NCBI RefSeq assembly: GCF_019711195.1 | Contig: NZ_CP081299.1 | Coordinates: 1,240,001-1,304,000 of the forward strand | Source: Dyadobacter sp. NIV53 | GTDB taxonomy: Bacteria > Bacteroidota > Bacteroidia > Cytophagales > Spirosomataceae | Direction of reading: 5' to 3' | Length of the DNA stretch: 64,000 nucleotides | Shown here: one piece after another, positions 26,792 through 37,193 of the stretch | Numbering within the stretch: the stretch's first letter is position 1 | Layout: each line of letters starts with the position of its first letter | Position numbers and translations under genes: made by a program | Notes under the pieces: model-generated | What the model saw: only the letters and a program-made list of their open reading frames with translations | Database searches by the model: none | Told to the model about the DNA's origin: nothing

Positions 26792-27684
26792 TATTGAAAA
26801 AAATTGAAGTAGTTAAACCATTGTTCCGGATATTGACTGACCTTTTTTTCCAGCTCTGCCACATATAGTTTAGCAATTTCTTCGGCTTTCATTTTAGTGA
26901 TTATAGGTAATGTAGCACTTAAATGATAGCTGTATTTCCCATCTTTAGCAGCAAAAACGAAGGTAACCGGCGCATCAAATTTGGAAGCAATTACGAAAGG
27001 GCCAATCGGGAATTTCGCTTTTTTACCTAAAAAATCAAGTTCTGTAAATTTGGCCCCTTCCATGTACCGGTCCGCATGAATGGCAACAAACTCATTATTT
27101 ATCAATGCATTACGGATTGCAATAATATGCGACAAATCATTTTTAATAGCAATGATCTTGAACCTCGAACCGCCTGTTGAAAGCTCCATGTATTGCTTGA
27201 TACTTTCCACTTCTGCATCCAGCATCACAATATTAATTGTAGGTGTAATCCTGCCTTTCAGCAGGTTTCCGGCAGTTTCCCAGTTTCCTAAGTGAGCACT
27301 CAATAATATTCCGCCTTTTCCTTTTTCCCGGATATCAATCAGAAATTCTTCGTTTTCAAAAGTGTGAGAAAACATCCCTTCTTTTCCCAAAAGAAATGCA
27401 GCACGGTCTACAAGTGTTTGTCCAAAAATGTAAAAATTCCGGCGAACCATCTTTTTTGCAGCTTTGCCCGAAATATGAAGCGTATTCTGGTAAAAATCGA
27501 GCAGGATATTTCTGGGTTTGGATGCAAATAAGTAGTAATAAAAAGTGACTACTCTTAAAAGCAGATAGGCAAATCCAAGACCCAGAAATTGAATGAAGAA
27601 AAGAAAAATTTTATATCCCGTCAGTGAGCCCCTGGTTTTACCATCCCAGGAGTTATCTTGGGCATTCCCATCCTGACGGCTCAT
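26791..27684 (-). CDS. LpxL/HtrB-type lipid acyltransferase
   Basis: A 297-residue membrane-anchored acyltransferase of the Lip_A_acyltrans family. An N-terminal hydrophobic helix (IFLFFIQFLGLGFAYLLLRV) precedes the catalytic HX4E motif in LLSAHLGNWETAGNLL. Instead of lipid A, it could transfer the polyene acyl chain to the alkylresorcinol or another acceptor; this is inferred from the cluster. It is tightly packed between the dehydratase-like gene (one-base overlap) and an ACP gene (three-base gap). Confidence 0.83.
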   Translation of the reverse strand: MSRQDGNAQDNSWDGKTRGSLTGYKIFLFFIQFLGLGFAYLLLRVVTFYYYLFASKPRNILLDFYQNTLHISGKAAKKMVRRNFYIFGQTLVDRAAFLLGKEGMFSHTFENEEFLIDIREKGKGGILLSAHLGNWETAGNLLKGRITPTINIVMLDAEVESIKQYMELSTGGSRFKIIAIKNDLSHIIAIRNALINNEFVAIHADRYMEGAKFTELDFLGKKAKFPIGPFVIASKFDAPVTFVFAAKDGKYSYHLSATLPIITKMKAEEIAKLYVAELEKKVSQYPEQWFNYFNFFQ

Positions 27685-27687
27685 TGG

Positions 27688-27954
27688 TTATAATGCAAGT
27701 TTCTTTTGAACAAGATTGAAAAAATCTCCAAAAGTGACAATTTCTTTAAAATCCTCGCCTGTCATTTTTATATTCAGGTTCTCCTCAATAAGCACAACAA
27801 GATCAACATAATCCAGACTATCCAGATCAAGTGTTTCTTTAAGGCTGTTTTCAGGAAGAATCAGATCTTTATCCACTTCAAACTCTTCAGACAAAAAACC
27901 CCTGGTATCCTCTATAACTTCTTCCAAACTCATTTTAACGTCTTTAGCGTACAT
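27688..27954 (-). CDS. Acyl carrier protein (second of two)
   Basis: An 88-residue ACP with the pantetheine Ser46 in LDLDSLDYVDLVVLIEE. It is next to the acyltransferase gene and separated by a 210-base spacer, with a nested hairpin, from the KS gene transcribed before it. A second possible start lies at Met8, but the longer form keeps a regular first helix. It and the other ACP (23786-24055) are not very similar, so they may serve different steps, such as priming and elongation. Confidence 0.9.
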   Translation of the reverse strand: MYAKDVKMSLEEVIEDTRGFLSEEFEVDKDLILPENSLKETLDLDSLDYVDLVVLIEENLNIKMTGEDFKEIVTFGDFFNLVQKKLAL

Positions 27955-28062
27955 GGCTTACAAAATTAATTTATTCTTTTCTGATAGTTTTCAAAATCCT
28001 GTCAAATTTCCAATAACAATTTTACATCTAAACAATATATCTATAAGAGGTATATATTGCAT

Positions 28063-28133
28063 GTAACCGGTTATCTCCAATATGGAACAAATGCTAAATT
28101 AAGCATTTAAAACCTGTGATCCTTGCCGGTTAC
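28063..28133 (-). other. Nested inverted repeat in the KS-ACP spacer
   Basis: Outer arms GTAACCGG (28063-28070) and CCGGTTAC (28126-28133) enclose an inner pair AAATGCT / AGCATTT. It lies in the only long spacer of the minus-strand operon, upstream of the second ACP gene. An mRNA stability or processing role would be plausible; there is no T run for termination. Confidence 0.4.
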
Positions 28134-28164
28134 GAAGTAGAACAACTTTGATAACCGAATTAGA

Positions 28165-29382
28165 TTAAGATTTTTTAATGATCAATGTAGAATTGGTACC
28201 ACCAAATCCAAAAGAATTTGACAAGAAACAATTGATTTTCTGTTCTTTGGTTTCAGGAATTATGTTGATAAGAGCAGAATCCTCGTCCGGGTTTTCGTAA
28301 TTAATGTTTGGAGCAATAAAATCCTTCTGCATCATTAATATGGAATAAACGATTTCACTGGCACCCGCCATCCAGCATTCATGGCCGGTCATCGATTTGG
28401 TAGAACTGACCGGGACATTACCACCAAAAACATCGAATATAGCTCTTGCTTCACTTCCATCACCCACAGGAGTTGATGTGGCGTGGGCATTGATGTAGTC
28501 AACATCGCCCGCTTTTATATTCGCCTGGCTCAGTGCCATTTGCAGAGACCGTATCTGTCCTTCAATACTCGGATTTGAAATATGATCCCCATTTGAAGAA
28601 AACCCGTATCCGATCAGTTCTGCAATAATTTTAGCTCCCCGTTTCGTCGCTGCTTCATAAGATTCCAGAATAACCGTTGCCGCCCCACCGCTTGGAATAA
28701 GCCCGTCCCTGTCTTTATCAAATGGCCTGGAAGCTTTCGCAGGTTCAGATTCGCGTACTGAAAATGTACCCAGGCCATCGAAACTTGCCATAGAAGCCGG
28801 ATTAATTTCCTGGGCCCCACCACAGATTACGCGTTCCTGCAATCCTTGTTTGATCATCAAATAACCCATTCCAATAGAATGAGAGCCGGATGCACATGCT
28901 GCGCTAAGCGTAAAATTAATCCCTTTCAGCTTAAAAATAGTTGAAAGGTTCATATTTACGGTACTGTTCATATTTTGAAAAATAGCACCGCTGCCAATGA
29001 GTGTAGTATCATGTTTTTCTCTAGCTTTATCAACGGCTTCTACAACGGACGAGGCCGTACTGTCATTTCCAAAAATGATCCCGGTTTCCGTTTTTTCAAG
29101 AAAATCTATATCCAGCCCGGCCATTTCCAACGCTTCTTTCGTCGACATATAGGCATAAATCGCTGGCTGGTGCATTCCAAGCCTCTGCCGTCTGGACAAA
29201 AATGATTTCAGGTCCGGTTCCCTTACCATACCGGTAAGCGCAGAACGAAATCCAAAATCCTTTCTTACCTGGTCAAAAATAATACCACTTTTACCTTGAT
29301 ATAACGACTTGGCGACCTCGTCCAGGTTTTCACCCAAACATGAATAAATGCCAATCCCGGTAATTACAACTCTGTGGTTCAT
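28165..29382 (-). CDS. Beta-ketoacyl-ACP synthase (FabB/FabF type)
   Basis: A 405-residue condensing enzyme with Cys163 in LSAACASGSHSIGMG, His in NAHATSTPVGDGSEA and His in KSMTGHECWMAGASE, the full catalytic set. It is the first ketosynthase gene of the block, three bases after the ketoreductase gene, so it is probably the main chain-extending enzyme. This is the most FabB-like of the three active ketosynthases here. Confidence 0.92.
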   Translation of the reverse strand: MNHRVVITGIGIYSCLGENLDEVAKSLYQGKSGIIFDQVRKDFGFRSALTGMVREPDLKSFLSRRQRLGMHQPAIYAYMSTKEALEMAGLDIDFLEKTETGIIFGNDSTASSVVEAVDKAREKHDTTLIGSGAIFQNMNSTVNMNLSTIFKLKGINFTLSAACASGSHSIGMGYLMIKQGLQERVICGGAQEINPASMASFDGLGTFSVRESEPAKASRPFDKDRDGLIPSGGAATVILESYEAATKRGAKIIAELIGYGFSSNGDHISNPSIEGQIRSLQMALSQANIKAGDVDYINAHATSTPVGDGSEARAIFDVFGGNVPVSSTKSMTGHECWMAGASEIVYSILMMQKDFIAPNINYENPDEDSALINIIPETKEQKINCFLSNSFGFGGTNSTLIIKKS

Positions 29383-29385
29383 AGA

Positions 29386-30117
29386 TTAAGAATAAATCCC
29401 TCCATTAATATTTACAACCTCTCCGGTAATGTAGGCAGCCTTATCAGAACATAAAAAACTAACCAGATGTGCTACTTCATCAGCTTTACCAAAACGGTTC
29501 ATCGGAATCATTTGTTTCAATTCATCCTCATTCAGGTCTTTCGTCATGTCACTCGCTATAAAACCTGGCGCAACGGCATTGACTGTGATTTTACGTTTTG
29601 CAACTTCCTGTGCCAATGCCTTTGTTGCAGATATAATGGCACCTTTTGCAGCCGAATAATTGGTTTGCCCGGCTACACCCTTCATACCCGAAACAGAGGC
29701 AATATTCACAATCCTGCCGGAGCGTTTTCTAAGCATCTGCTGTATAATATTCTGGGTTACATTAAACAATCCTTTCGTGGAAATATTCATGACATCGTCC
29801 CAGTCTTTTTCAGGCATCCACATGAATAACCCATCCTTTGTAATGCCCGCATTATTGACCAGCACACTGATGAATTTGTCTTCATTATTAGCTTTCCATG
29901 TATTTAAAACCTCGTCAACCTCAGATTTTGTCTGCACATTAAACTGCAATAATTCACCATCCCCTCCATCCTTTCTAATTTCTTCCAATGTCTCTTCGGC
30001 TGCAGTCTGATTAGACGAATAATTGATCAGAATATATAACCCGTGATCTTTTGCGAGCTGAACGGCAATGGCCCTGCCCAGCCCTCTCGAAGCACCTGTT
30101 ACCAATGCACAGCTCAT
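29386..30117 (-). CDS. 3-oxoacyl-ACP reductase (FabG-like ketoreductase)
   Basis: A 243-residue short-chain dehydrogenase that reduces beta-ketoacyl-ACP with NADPH. It has the nucleotide-binding TGASRGLGRAIA, the NAG stretch LVNNAGITKDG and the catalytic Ser-Tyr-Lys in IASVSGMKGVAGQTNYSAAKGA. Its start overlaps the end of the ammonia-lyase gene by four bases. Cluster position assigns it to the pigment pathway rather than to housekeeping fatty acid synthesis. Confidence 0.9.
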   Translation of the reverse strand: MSCALVTGASRGLGRAIAVQLAKDHGLYILINYSSNQTAAEETLEEIRKDGGDGELLQFNVQTKSEVDEVLNTWKANNEDKFISVLVNNAGITKDGLFMWMPEKDWDDVMNISTKGLFNVTQNIIQQMLRKRSGRIVNIASVSGMKGVAGQTNYSAAKGAIISATKALAQEVAKRKITVNAVAPGFIASDMTKDLNEDELKQMIPMNRFGKADEVAHLVSFLCSDKAAYITGEVVNINGGIYS

Positions 30118-31643
30118 AATGTAAATGGGGTTTCCTTGATATATTCATAAACAGCGGCGATACTTTCCGACTGTGGAATGTCTTCTTTTACGAATTTCGC
30201 CTTCCTGCGAATCTGGTTGTAAACAGATATTGCATTAACCGATAACCTTTCCTTTTCATCAGGTTCAAGCAAATCCACCGCCTGGCAAATAGCCATAATA
30301 TGAATCGCCATTACCTGATAAGAATTTTCGAGAACCTGTTTGGCAAGAACTGCACTATTGGTTCCCATACTCACAATATCCTGATTATCATTATTATTAG
30401 GGATGCTATGAACATATACCGAATTGGATAAAGCCTGATTTTCAGCAGTTGTCGATGTAGCGGTAAACTGGATTCCCTGAAACCCAAAGTTAAGTCCCCA
30501 GGTTCCGGCATTCAGAAACGGAGGGAATTTCCCGTTTAGTTTACTGTTCATCAAAAAGTTCAGCTGCCTTTCCATCAGCATAGAAAGCTTAGTCAGGACG
30601 ATCTTCACTTTATCCATTTCCAATGAAATATAATCCCCATGAAAATTACCACCGTGAAACACATTGTTCTCCTCAGGATTTACAATGGGATTATCGTTGG
30701 TAGAATTCAGTTCATCTTCAATTATTTCCTGTGCGTATTTGATCGTATCGACAATAGGCCCGATAATTTGCGGCACACAACGAATCGAATAATATTCCTG
30801 GATTTTCCTTTCAAATTCCTTACGTTGTAATGCTGTATCGTCCTTAAACAATTCTTCCCGGTTGCGGATCATACCGCTGCCTTTCACAAACTCCCGCATT
30901 TCTTTTGCCACATACTTCTGGCCACGGTGGTGTTTTACAGCATTCAGTTCTTCGGAAAATGAATCGTCAAAAGCTTCGATTACTTCATTCAGCATGGACG
31001 AAGCTGCAATTGCCCACTGTACAAGACGTTTTGCATAAATGATATTGATTGCTGCAATGCCGGTCATGCAGGATGTTCCGTTGATCAATCCAAGGCCATC
31101 CCGAAGCTCCATTTTGAGTGGTGTAATACCGTGTTCAGCTAAAACTTCAGCCGTTTTCCGTCTGATTCCATTTTCATAAACATGGCCTTCTCCAATTAAA
31201 TTAAGGCCTAAATGAGACAATTGTACCAAATCCCCACTCGCTCCAACACTCCCATGTTCAAAAATTTCAGGAACAATCCCATTATTAATAAACAGCACCA
31301 ATTGTTTAATGACACCGGTACTTATTCCGGAATTTGCCTGTAAAAAAGCATTCAGCCGCGCCAGCATTACACTTCGGGCATAAACTTCGTTAAGAGGCTT
31401 TCCAATCCCGCTCGAATGGCTGCGGATAAGATTATATTGCAGACTGTTTAACTGGTCGGTTTCAATACGATATTGTGCCATCGGGCCAAATCCGGTATTG
31501 ATTCCGTATATTATTTTATCTTTCGAAAAATCTGTTAAAAAATTAAAAGACCTTGAAACTTTGTTAAGTGCATCATCTGCCAGAACAAATTCTTTCTTCT
31601 CAAATGCGTATTGCTCGATTTGAGCTAACGAAATACTGTTCAT
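30114..31643 (-). CDS. Aromatic amino acid ammonia-lyase (HAL/TAL family)
   Basis: A 509-residue MIO-dependent lyase. The Ala-Ser-Gly that forms the MIO group is at residues 135-137 (SVGASGDLVQLSHLGLN), and the catalytic Tyr46 is in IIYGINTGFG. The inner loop RSHSSG (74-79) is at the substrate-selectivity position. In flexirubin clusters this enzyme makes 4-hydroxycinnamate from tyrosine as the polyene starter, and related Bacteroidota enzymes are known tyrosine ammonia-lyases. By sequence alone histidine ammonia-lyase cannot be excluded; the genomic setting favours tyrosine. It is the first gene of the minus-strand block. Confidence 0.88.
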   Translation of the reverse strand: MNSISLAQIEQYAFEKKEFVLADDALNKVSRSFNFLTDFSKDKIIYGINTGFGPMAQYRIETDQLNSLQYNLIRSHSSGIGKPLNEVYARSVMLARLNAFLQANSGISTGVIKQLVLFINNGIVPEIFEHGSVGASGDLVQLSHLGLNLIGEGHVYENGIRRKTAEVLAEHGITPLKMELRDGLGLINGTSCMTGIAAINIIYAKRLVQWAIAASSMLNEVIEAFDDSFSEELNAVKHHRGQKYVAKEMREFVKGSGMIRNREELFKDDTALQRKEFERKIQEYYSIRCVPQIIGPIVDTIKYAQEIIEDELNSTNDNPIVNPEENNVFHGGNFHGDYISLEMDKVKIVLTKLSMLMERQLNFLMNSKLNGKFPPFLNAGTWGLNFGFQGIQFTATSTTAENQALSNSVYVHSIPNNNDNQDIVSMGTNSAVLAKQVLENSYQVMAIHIMAICQAVDLLEPDEKERLSVNAISVYNQIRRKAKFVKEDIPQSESIAAVYEYIKETPFTL

Positions 31644-31735
31644 TTATAAATACCAAAATTAAATAACATGCAAAATAAATCTTTTTTTGCGGTTTTGACA
31701 AGTTTAGCCTTTCACCGGTATTGAACATTAATAAG

Positions 31736-31766
31736 TTGCCGGGACACATACATTTATTTAATTTTG
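31736..31766 (+). promoter_or_regulatory. Bacteroidota-type promoter before the exporter fusion
   Basis: TTG (31736-31738), 20 bases, then TAATTTTG (31759-31766), 26 bases before the start codon at 31792. Sequence and spacing fit the TTG-N19..21-TAnnTTTG consensus. It lies in the 148-base divergent region shared with the ammonia-lyase gene, whose own -7-like TAATTTTG (31654-31661, minus strand) lacks a -33 element. Confidence 0.75.
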
Positions 31767-31791
31767 CCAAACACTCACGCATAACCTATTC

Positions 31792-34700
31792 ATGATCGGT
31801 GATTTATTACTCAGGCTCAATGTACTCCTTTCAAGGCATAAACCGGTTTTCTTTTTTTGCCTGATAGGTCTGATCGGAGTTCTGAGCTATGGGATTTCCA
31901 AATTAAGGATCACTGAAAGCATATTTGCGACATTGCCAAAAGGAGAAACTTTTGAAGAGTTTAACAAGCTGGTTGAGAACAAAAACATTATCAATCAAAT
32001 TGTATTTTCCATAGATGTCGATTCCGGAATCACCAGTGATGATGCAGAAATTCTGGCAGAAAAATTTGCGGATTCTTTAAAATTAATAACGAAAGGTTAC
32101 ATCACTAACATTCAGGCTATAAGGCCTGATATTCAGCAGGATGTATATGAATATACTTATTCCAACTTCCCGGGGTTTATTGATTCATCCTATTATTCAC
32201 ACATCCTGAATAAAATTCAGCCTGATTCTATCCGGGTTTCTGTAAGTTCTTCATACAACCAGTTGTTAACTCCGGGCGGGCCTTTCTTAAAGCAATATGT
32301 TGTCAATGATCCGTTGGGAATTTCGGGTGAATATTTCCGTGAACTTAATGCGGCAAATAATTCAGGCGGAATGTCGGTGGAAAACGGTGTTATGTTCTCC
32401 CGAAACAGAAAGCAGATTATCGTAACAGCAGCTACAAGTTACAATTCCGGTAACTCGGCGATGAATATTGCGTTGTTCAGCAAAGTAGAAAATTTCAAGC
32501 TTCGCTGGGACAAGCAATTTCCTCAAAACCATTTTTCCTACTTTGGTACTTTCGAAATTGCTGCCAGAAATGCCATTCAGGTTAAACAGGATTCCAACAG
32601 GACAATGATCATTGCATTGGTGGCTATCATTCTTATTCTGGTTTTATATTACCGAAAAGTTCTGATCCCGGTTTATATTATTCTTCCCGGACTTTTTGGA
32701 GGAGTTTTTGCATTGGGTATCATTGGTTTTATCCGGCCCGAAGTTTCTGGGATTTCCCTTGCAACCGGAGCTGTAATTTTCGGAATATTACTGGATTATT
32801 CCTTTCACTTTTTCACACATATCCGTCATACCAGATCTATTACGCTTGCTATTAAAGAAGTAAGCGAGCCGTTACTTACCGGTAGTCTTACAACGATTTT
32901 AGCTTTCAGTGCATTGCATTTTGCCAACTCGGTAGTTTTACAGGATTTTGGATTATTTGCATCATTAAGTTTGACCGGAGCAGCCGTATTTACACTCACC
33001 GTATTACCAGTCATTCTTCAGGCATTTTCATTCGATTACAATCATATTCCCGGCGAAAGTAAATTTTTCAATTTTCCTTCAATACCTGCAAAATTAAGAT
33101 TTGCAACATTACTGGTCGTAACCTCACTCACTTTTGTATTTCTTTACTACGCACAATTCACTGAATTCGACAGCAGTTTTGAAAGCCTGAGCATGCAGAG
33201 CGGTGATATAAAGGAACGTGAAGAAAAGTTGACGGGTATCAATCCTGATACAGATAAAAGGATCTATATTTTTTCAACAAATAAAATTAAAGAAAAGGCA
33301 GAACAAACTAATTATACCGTTTATCAGAAATTAACCCGATTTAAAGCTGAAAAAAAATCAAAGAATTCGTTTCGTCAGGAGCCTTTTTAATTCCTGAAAA
33401 AATAAAACAAGAGCGAATCAGACGATGGAATGAGTTTTGGGATGATAACATAAAAGAGACTACATTTTCAGTTTTAGACCAATCTGCCAAACGATCCGGG
33501 TTTAATATTTCTGCATTTGATCAGTTCAAAAACTGGATCTCGGGCCAGAATGAAAATACTATAAACGAAAAGGAATTATTTTCCCAACTTGGATTTACAA
33601 ATCTGATCGAATCTGATTCCGCAAAAACCACACTCATTACTACGCTGGTAACCAACAAAAGCCAGCTTCCATTAATCAAATCAGAATTACGGAAAATCCC
33701 CGGAGTTGAAATATTCGACCGTTCAGAACTGGCCAGTGACTTATTGTCAATGGTGAAAAATGACTTTAACTATATTCTGATCGTTTCAGCTTCTATCGTT
33801 TTCCTTACATTATTACTTGTTTATGGGAGAATAGAATTGACAATGTTAAGCTTTCTTCCGATGGTTATCAGTTGGATATGGATACTGGGGATTGCCGCCA
33901 TTTTAGACATAAAATTCAATTTTGTAAATGTTGTAATCACAACTTTCATTTTTGGACTGGGTGACGATTTCAGCATTTTCGTGACGGATGGCCTTCTCAA
34001 TAAATACAAAACCGGAAAAGACACCTTAAAATCTTACCAGTCGGCCATTATTCTTTCAGCACTGACAACCATTGTAGGAACCGGTGTATTGATTTTCGCT
34101 AAACATCCTGCTATTCATTCCATTGCGTTAATAAGCGTATTAGGCATTGTTTGTATTCTTTTTATTTCATTTATATTCCAACCGGTATTATTTGGCTTTT
34201 TTGTTCAAAACCGTATCAGCCGAAAAAAGGCTCCTGTCACTTTGCTTCCTTTTCTATTAAGCATTTCCAGTTTTACTTACTTTTTACTGGGTTGCCTGTT
34301 TTTGCATTCCAAATTGGTAACTATACTACTATTGCCTGTTTCCAAAAAGAGAAAGAAAGCAATGATTAACAGATCATTATCATTTTATGCCAAAACAGTA
34401 ATTTATTCAGGGCCACATGTTAAAAAGAACATTTCAGGTCTTGAAAACCTTGATATGGAAAAGCCGGTTATCTTCATCGCCAATCATACTTCTTTTCTGG
34501 ATATTCTACTGGCAATTATGCTGAATCCGAAAATAGTTCTGATGGTAAAAGGCTGGGTTTATAATTCGCCGTTTTTTGGCCCGATTATCCGTTATGCCGG
34601 ATACATTTATACTGATGATGGAACGGAAGAAAACTTAAGAAAAATGCAGGCTTTGGTTGCCGATGGTTATTCGTTATTAATATTCCCGGAAGGCACCCGT

Positions 34701-35627
34701 TCCGAAGATGGAAAACCAGCACGTTTTCATAAAGGTGCATTCCATCTGGCGGAAGAATTGAATTTGGATATTCAGCCATTATTGCTTCACGGGGCTTTTG
34801 ATGTGCTGCCAAAAGGCGATTTTCTGATCCGTCCGGGAGCTTTGAATGTAAGGGTTTTGCCAAGAATTAAATATGCCGAAGCTAAATGGGGAACATTGTT
34901 ACGTGATAAAACCAAGAATATTTCTGCATTTTACAAAACAGAATTTGCTGATTATAAAAACGAAATGGAAGATGTATCTTATCTGAAACATAAGATATTT
35001 ACCAATTACATTTTTAAGGGACCCGTTCTGGAATGGTATTTCAGGATTAAGTGGCAACTGGAAAGCAAGAATTATGCTTATTATAATACGCTGACCGGAG
35101 ATAGAAAACGTATCCTGGATATTGGATGTGGATATGGTTTCCTTTCGTTTTATCTACATTATAAAAACGAAGAACGGATTATTACGGGAATTGATTACGA
35201 CGAAGAAAAAATTACAATTGCAAAGCACAGTTACAATAAAACCGTGAACCTGAATTTTCAGTTTGAAGATATTATGCGGATCACAATAACCGGTCACGAA
35301 GTAATATTCTTAAATGATGTGCTGCATTATTTATCCAAAGAAAAACAATTTAATTTACTGGAAAAATGCACGGCTGCACTTGACAAAAACGGCATTTTAT
35401 TTATCAGAGACGGAATTACTGATTTGACAGAAAAGCATGAGAATACCAAACGAACGGAAGCATTATCTACCGGGCTTTTTTCTTTCAATAAAAAAGAAGA
35501 GGAATTTCATTTCTTTTCTTCCAATGATATCAGGACATTTGCCAAAAGTCACAATCTGAGTTTTGAGATGCAGCAGCATTCGAACAATACCTCTAATGTG
35601 CTTTTTATATTAAGAAAGAATATTTAA
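31792..35627 (+). CDS. MMPL exporter-PlsC acyltransferase-methyltransferase fusion (one frame break)
   Basis: A three-part protein of about 1278 residues. Residues 1 to about 800 form an RND/MMPL lipid exporter with two sets of membrane helices (for example TMIIALVAIILILVLYY and YILIVSASIVFLTLLLVY). A PlsC acyltransferase follows, with NHTSFLD near 900 and FPEGTRS near 967. A class I methyltransferase ends it, with ILDIGCGYGF near 1109. The frame breaks at an A run (33350-33357): one extra A continues the frame through 33744, and the intervening 350 bases encode the missing periplasmic loop. Related exporters occur in aryl-polyene clusters. This protein may methylate, acylate and export the pigment; substrates are inferred. 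Confidence 0.85.
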
Positions 35628-35663
35628 AAAACACATTTACCTCACACTTTTAACTTAAAAAAT

Positions 35664-37193
35664 ATGCCCGGACTCACCGAAAAAGAATATGACTTTGTCA
35701 TTATTGGTAGCGGCTTGGGTGGACTGGCTTGTGCATACATTCTGGCTTCGGAAGGCCACAGTGTAGCAGTGCTCGAAAAAAATCATCAGATCGGCGGTCA
35801 TTTGCAGGTTTACAGCCGTGGTAAAACCATATTCGATACGGGAGTTCATTATGTAGGCAGTTTAAATGAGGGAGAAAATCTATATCAGTTCTTTAAATAT
35901 TTCGGGATACTGGATAAGTTGAAATTAAAGCGAATGGGCGACCAGAAGTTTGATGTGGTCCGTTTTGATGATGGCAAGGAATATGATTATGCTCAGGGGT
36001 ATGAATCTTTTCAAAAAGTATTACTTGATTATTTTCCCGATGAAAAAAATGCAATAGAAGCGTATTGTGAAAAAATTAAAGAGGTTTGCAGCAAATTTCC
36101 TTTGTATAATTTAAAAATCTCAGGTGAAAATTACCAACTGGATGAAGATCTTCTAAAACTGAATGCACACGACTATATTGCTTCACTGACTTCTAATTTC
36201 CGTTTGCAAAATGTACTTGCCGGAACCAATTTGCTATATGCCGGCGTGAAAGAGAAAACACCCTTTTTTGTTCATGCACTGATCATTAACAGCTATTTGT
36301 CAGGCTCTTACAAATTCATCGATGGTGGTTCACAGATAGCCATTTTAATGAGCCGCGCTATCAGAAGTTTGGGGGGAGAAATTTATAAAAGAAAGAAAGT
36401 TGTTGGGGCAAATTATGATACAGAGGGTAATATCAAGGAAGTTAAACTGGAAAGTGGAGAGACAGTCAGAGGCAAACAATTCATTTCCAATGTACATCCG
36501 TCTATGACAATTGATATATTTGGCGAAGATCGTTTTTTGAATATTTATAAGAACAGGATACATGGATTGGAAAATAGTATCTCCACTTTTTTAGTACATC
36601 TTTCTTTCTATGAAAACACGTTCGAATACCTGAATTACAATATCTATCAGCATCATAATGAGGATGTTTGGGCCGGAATAGATTATGATGAAGCCACATG
36701 GCCGCAAACTTATTTTATTTGTACACCATTTATTTCCAAACATAAAAAATATGCTGATTCTATGTCCATCATGACTTACATGAATACTTCAGAAACGGAT
36801 CAATGGGCGCATACCACTAAAACAGTTTCTGAACCAGGTAAGCGGGATGCAGCTTATGACGAGTTTAAAAAGGAAAAAGAGGCAAGGGTTTTGAAGCGGA
36901 TTGAAGAGGTTTTTCCAGGCATAACAACGAAAATAAAAGCAGTTCACAGCGCTTCTCCACTTACCTTCAGAGATTATATTGGAAATAAGGACGGTTCATT
37001 ATACGGTGTTTTAAAGAATTCTAATTCACCGGCAAGAACACAGATCAATACAAAAACAAGAATACCAAATCTGCACCTGACAGGTCAGAATATTTCCATG
37101 CATGGCATACTGGGAGTTACCGTGAGCGCATTTGTTACCTGTTTTGCTTTTGTTGATAAAGAAAAACTCATTAAAAAAGTTATTAACGCATGA
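35664..37193 (+). CDS. RetSat/phytoene-desaturase-like FAD oxidoreductase
   Basis: A 509-residue flavoprotein with FAD-binding VIIGSGLGGLACAYILASEG and the conserved VLEKNHQIGGHLQVY and DTGVHYVGS. The C-terminal second dinucleotide-interaction region LTGQNISMHGILGV is also present. The family includes all-trans-retinol 13,14-reductase and carotenoid desaturases. In a polyene pigment locus it probably reduces or isomerises double bonds. It overlaps the next gene by four bases and follows the exporter fusion by 36 bases. No other carotenoid gene is nearby, so carotenoid metabolism is unlikely. Confidence 0.82.
   Translation: MPGLTEKEYDFVIIGSGLGGLACAYILASEGHSVAVLEKNHQIGGHLQVYSRGKTIFDTGVHYVGSLNEGENLYQFFKYFGILDKLKLKRMGDQKFDVVRFDDGKEYDYAQGYESFQKVLLDYFPDEKNAIEAYCEKIKEVCSKFPLYNLKISGENYQLDEDLLKLNAHDYIASLTSNFRLQNVLAGTNLLYAGVKEKTPFFVHALIINSYLSGSYKFIDGGSQIAILMSRAIRSLGGEIYKRKKVVGANYDTEGNIKEVKLESGETVRGKQFISNVHPSMTIDIFGEDRFLNIYKNRIHGLENSISTFLVHLSFYENTFEYLNYNIYQHHNEDVWAGIDYDEATWPQTYFICTPFISKHKKYADSMSIMTYMNTSETDQWAHTTKTVSEPGKRDAAYDEFKKEKEARVLKRIEEVFPGITTKIKAVHSASPLTFRDYIGNKDGSLYGVLKNSNSPARTQINTKTRIPNLHLTGQNISMHGILGVTVSAFVTCFAFVDKEKLIKKVINA

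Noticed and set aside
31654..31661. Promoter for the ammonia-lyase operon at TAATTTTG on the minus strand
   Set aside because: No TTG at 17-23 bases upstream and the element is only about 10 bases from the start codon; too weak to annotate.
35664..37193. Carotenoid biosynthesis gene
   Set aside because: The RetSat/phytoene-desaturase-like protein stands among aryl-polyene genes and no phytoene synthase or cyclase is present.
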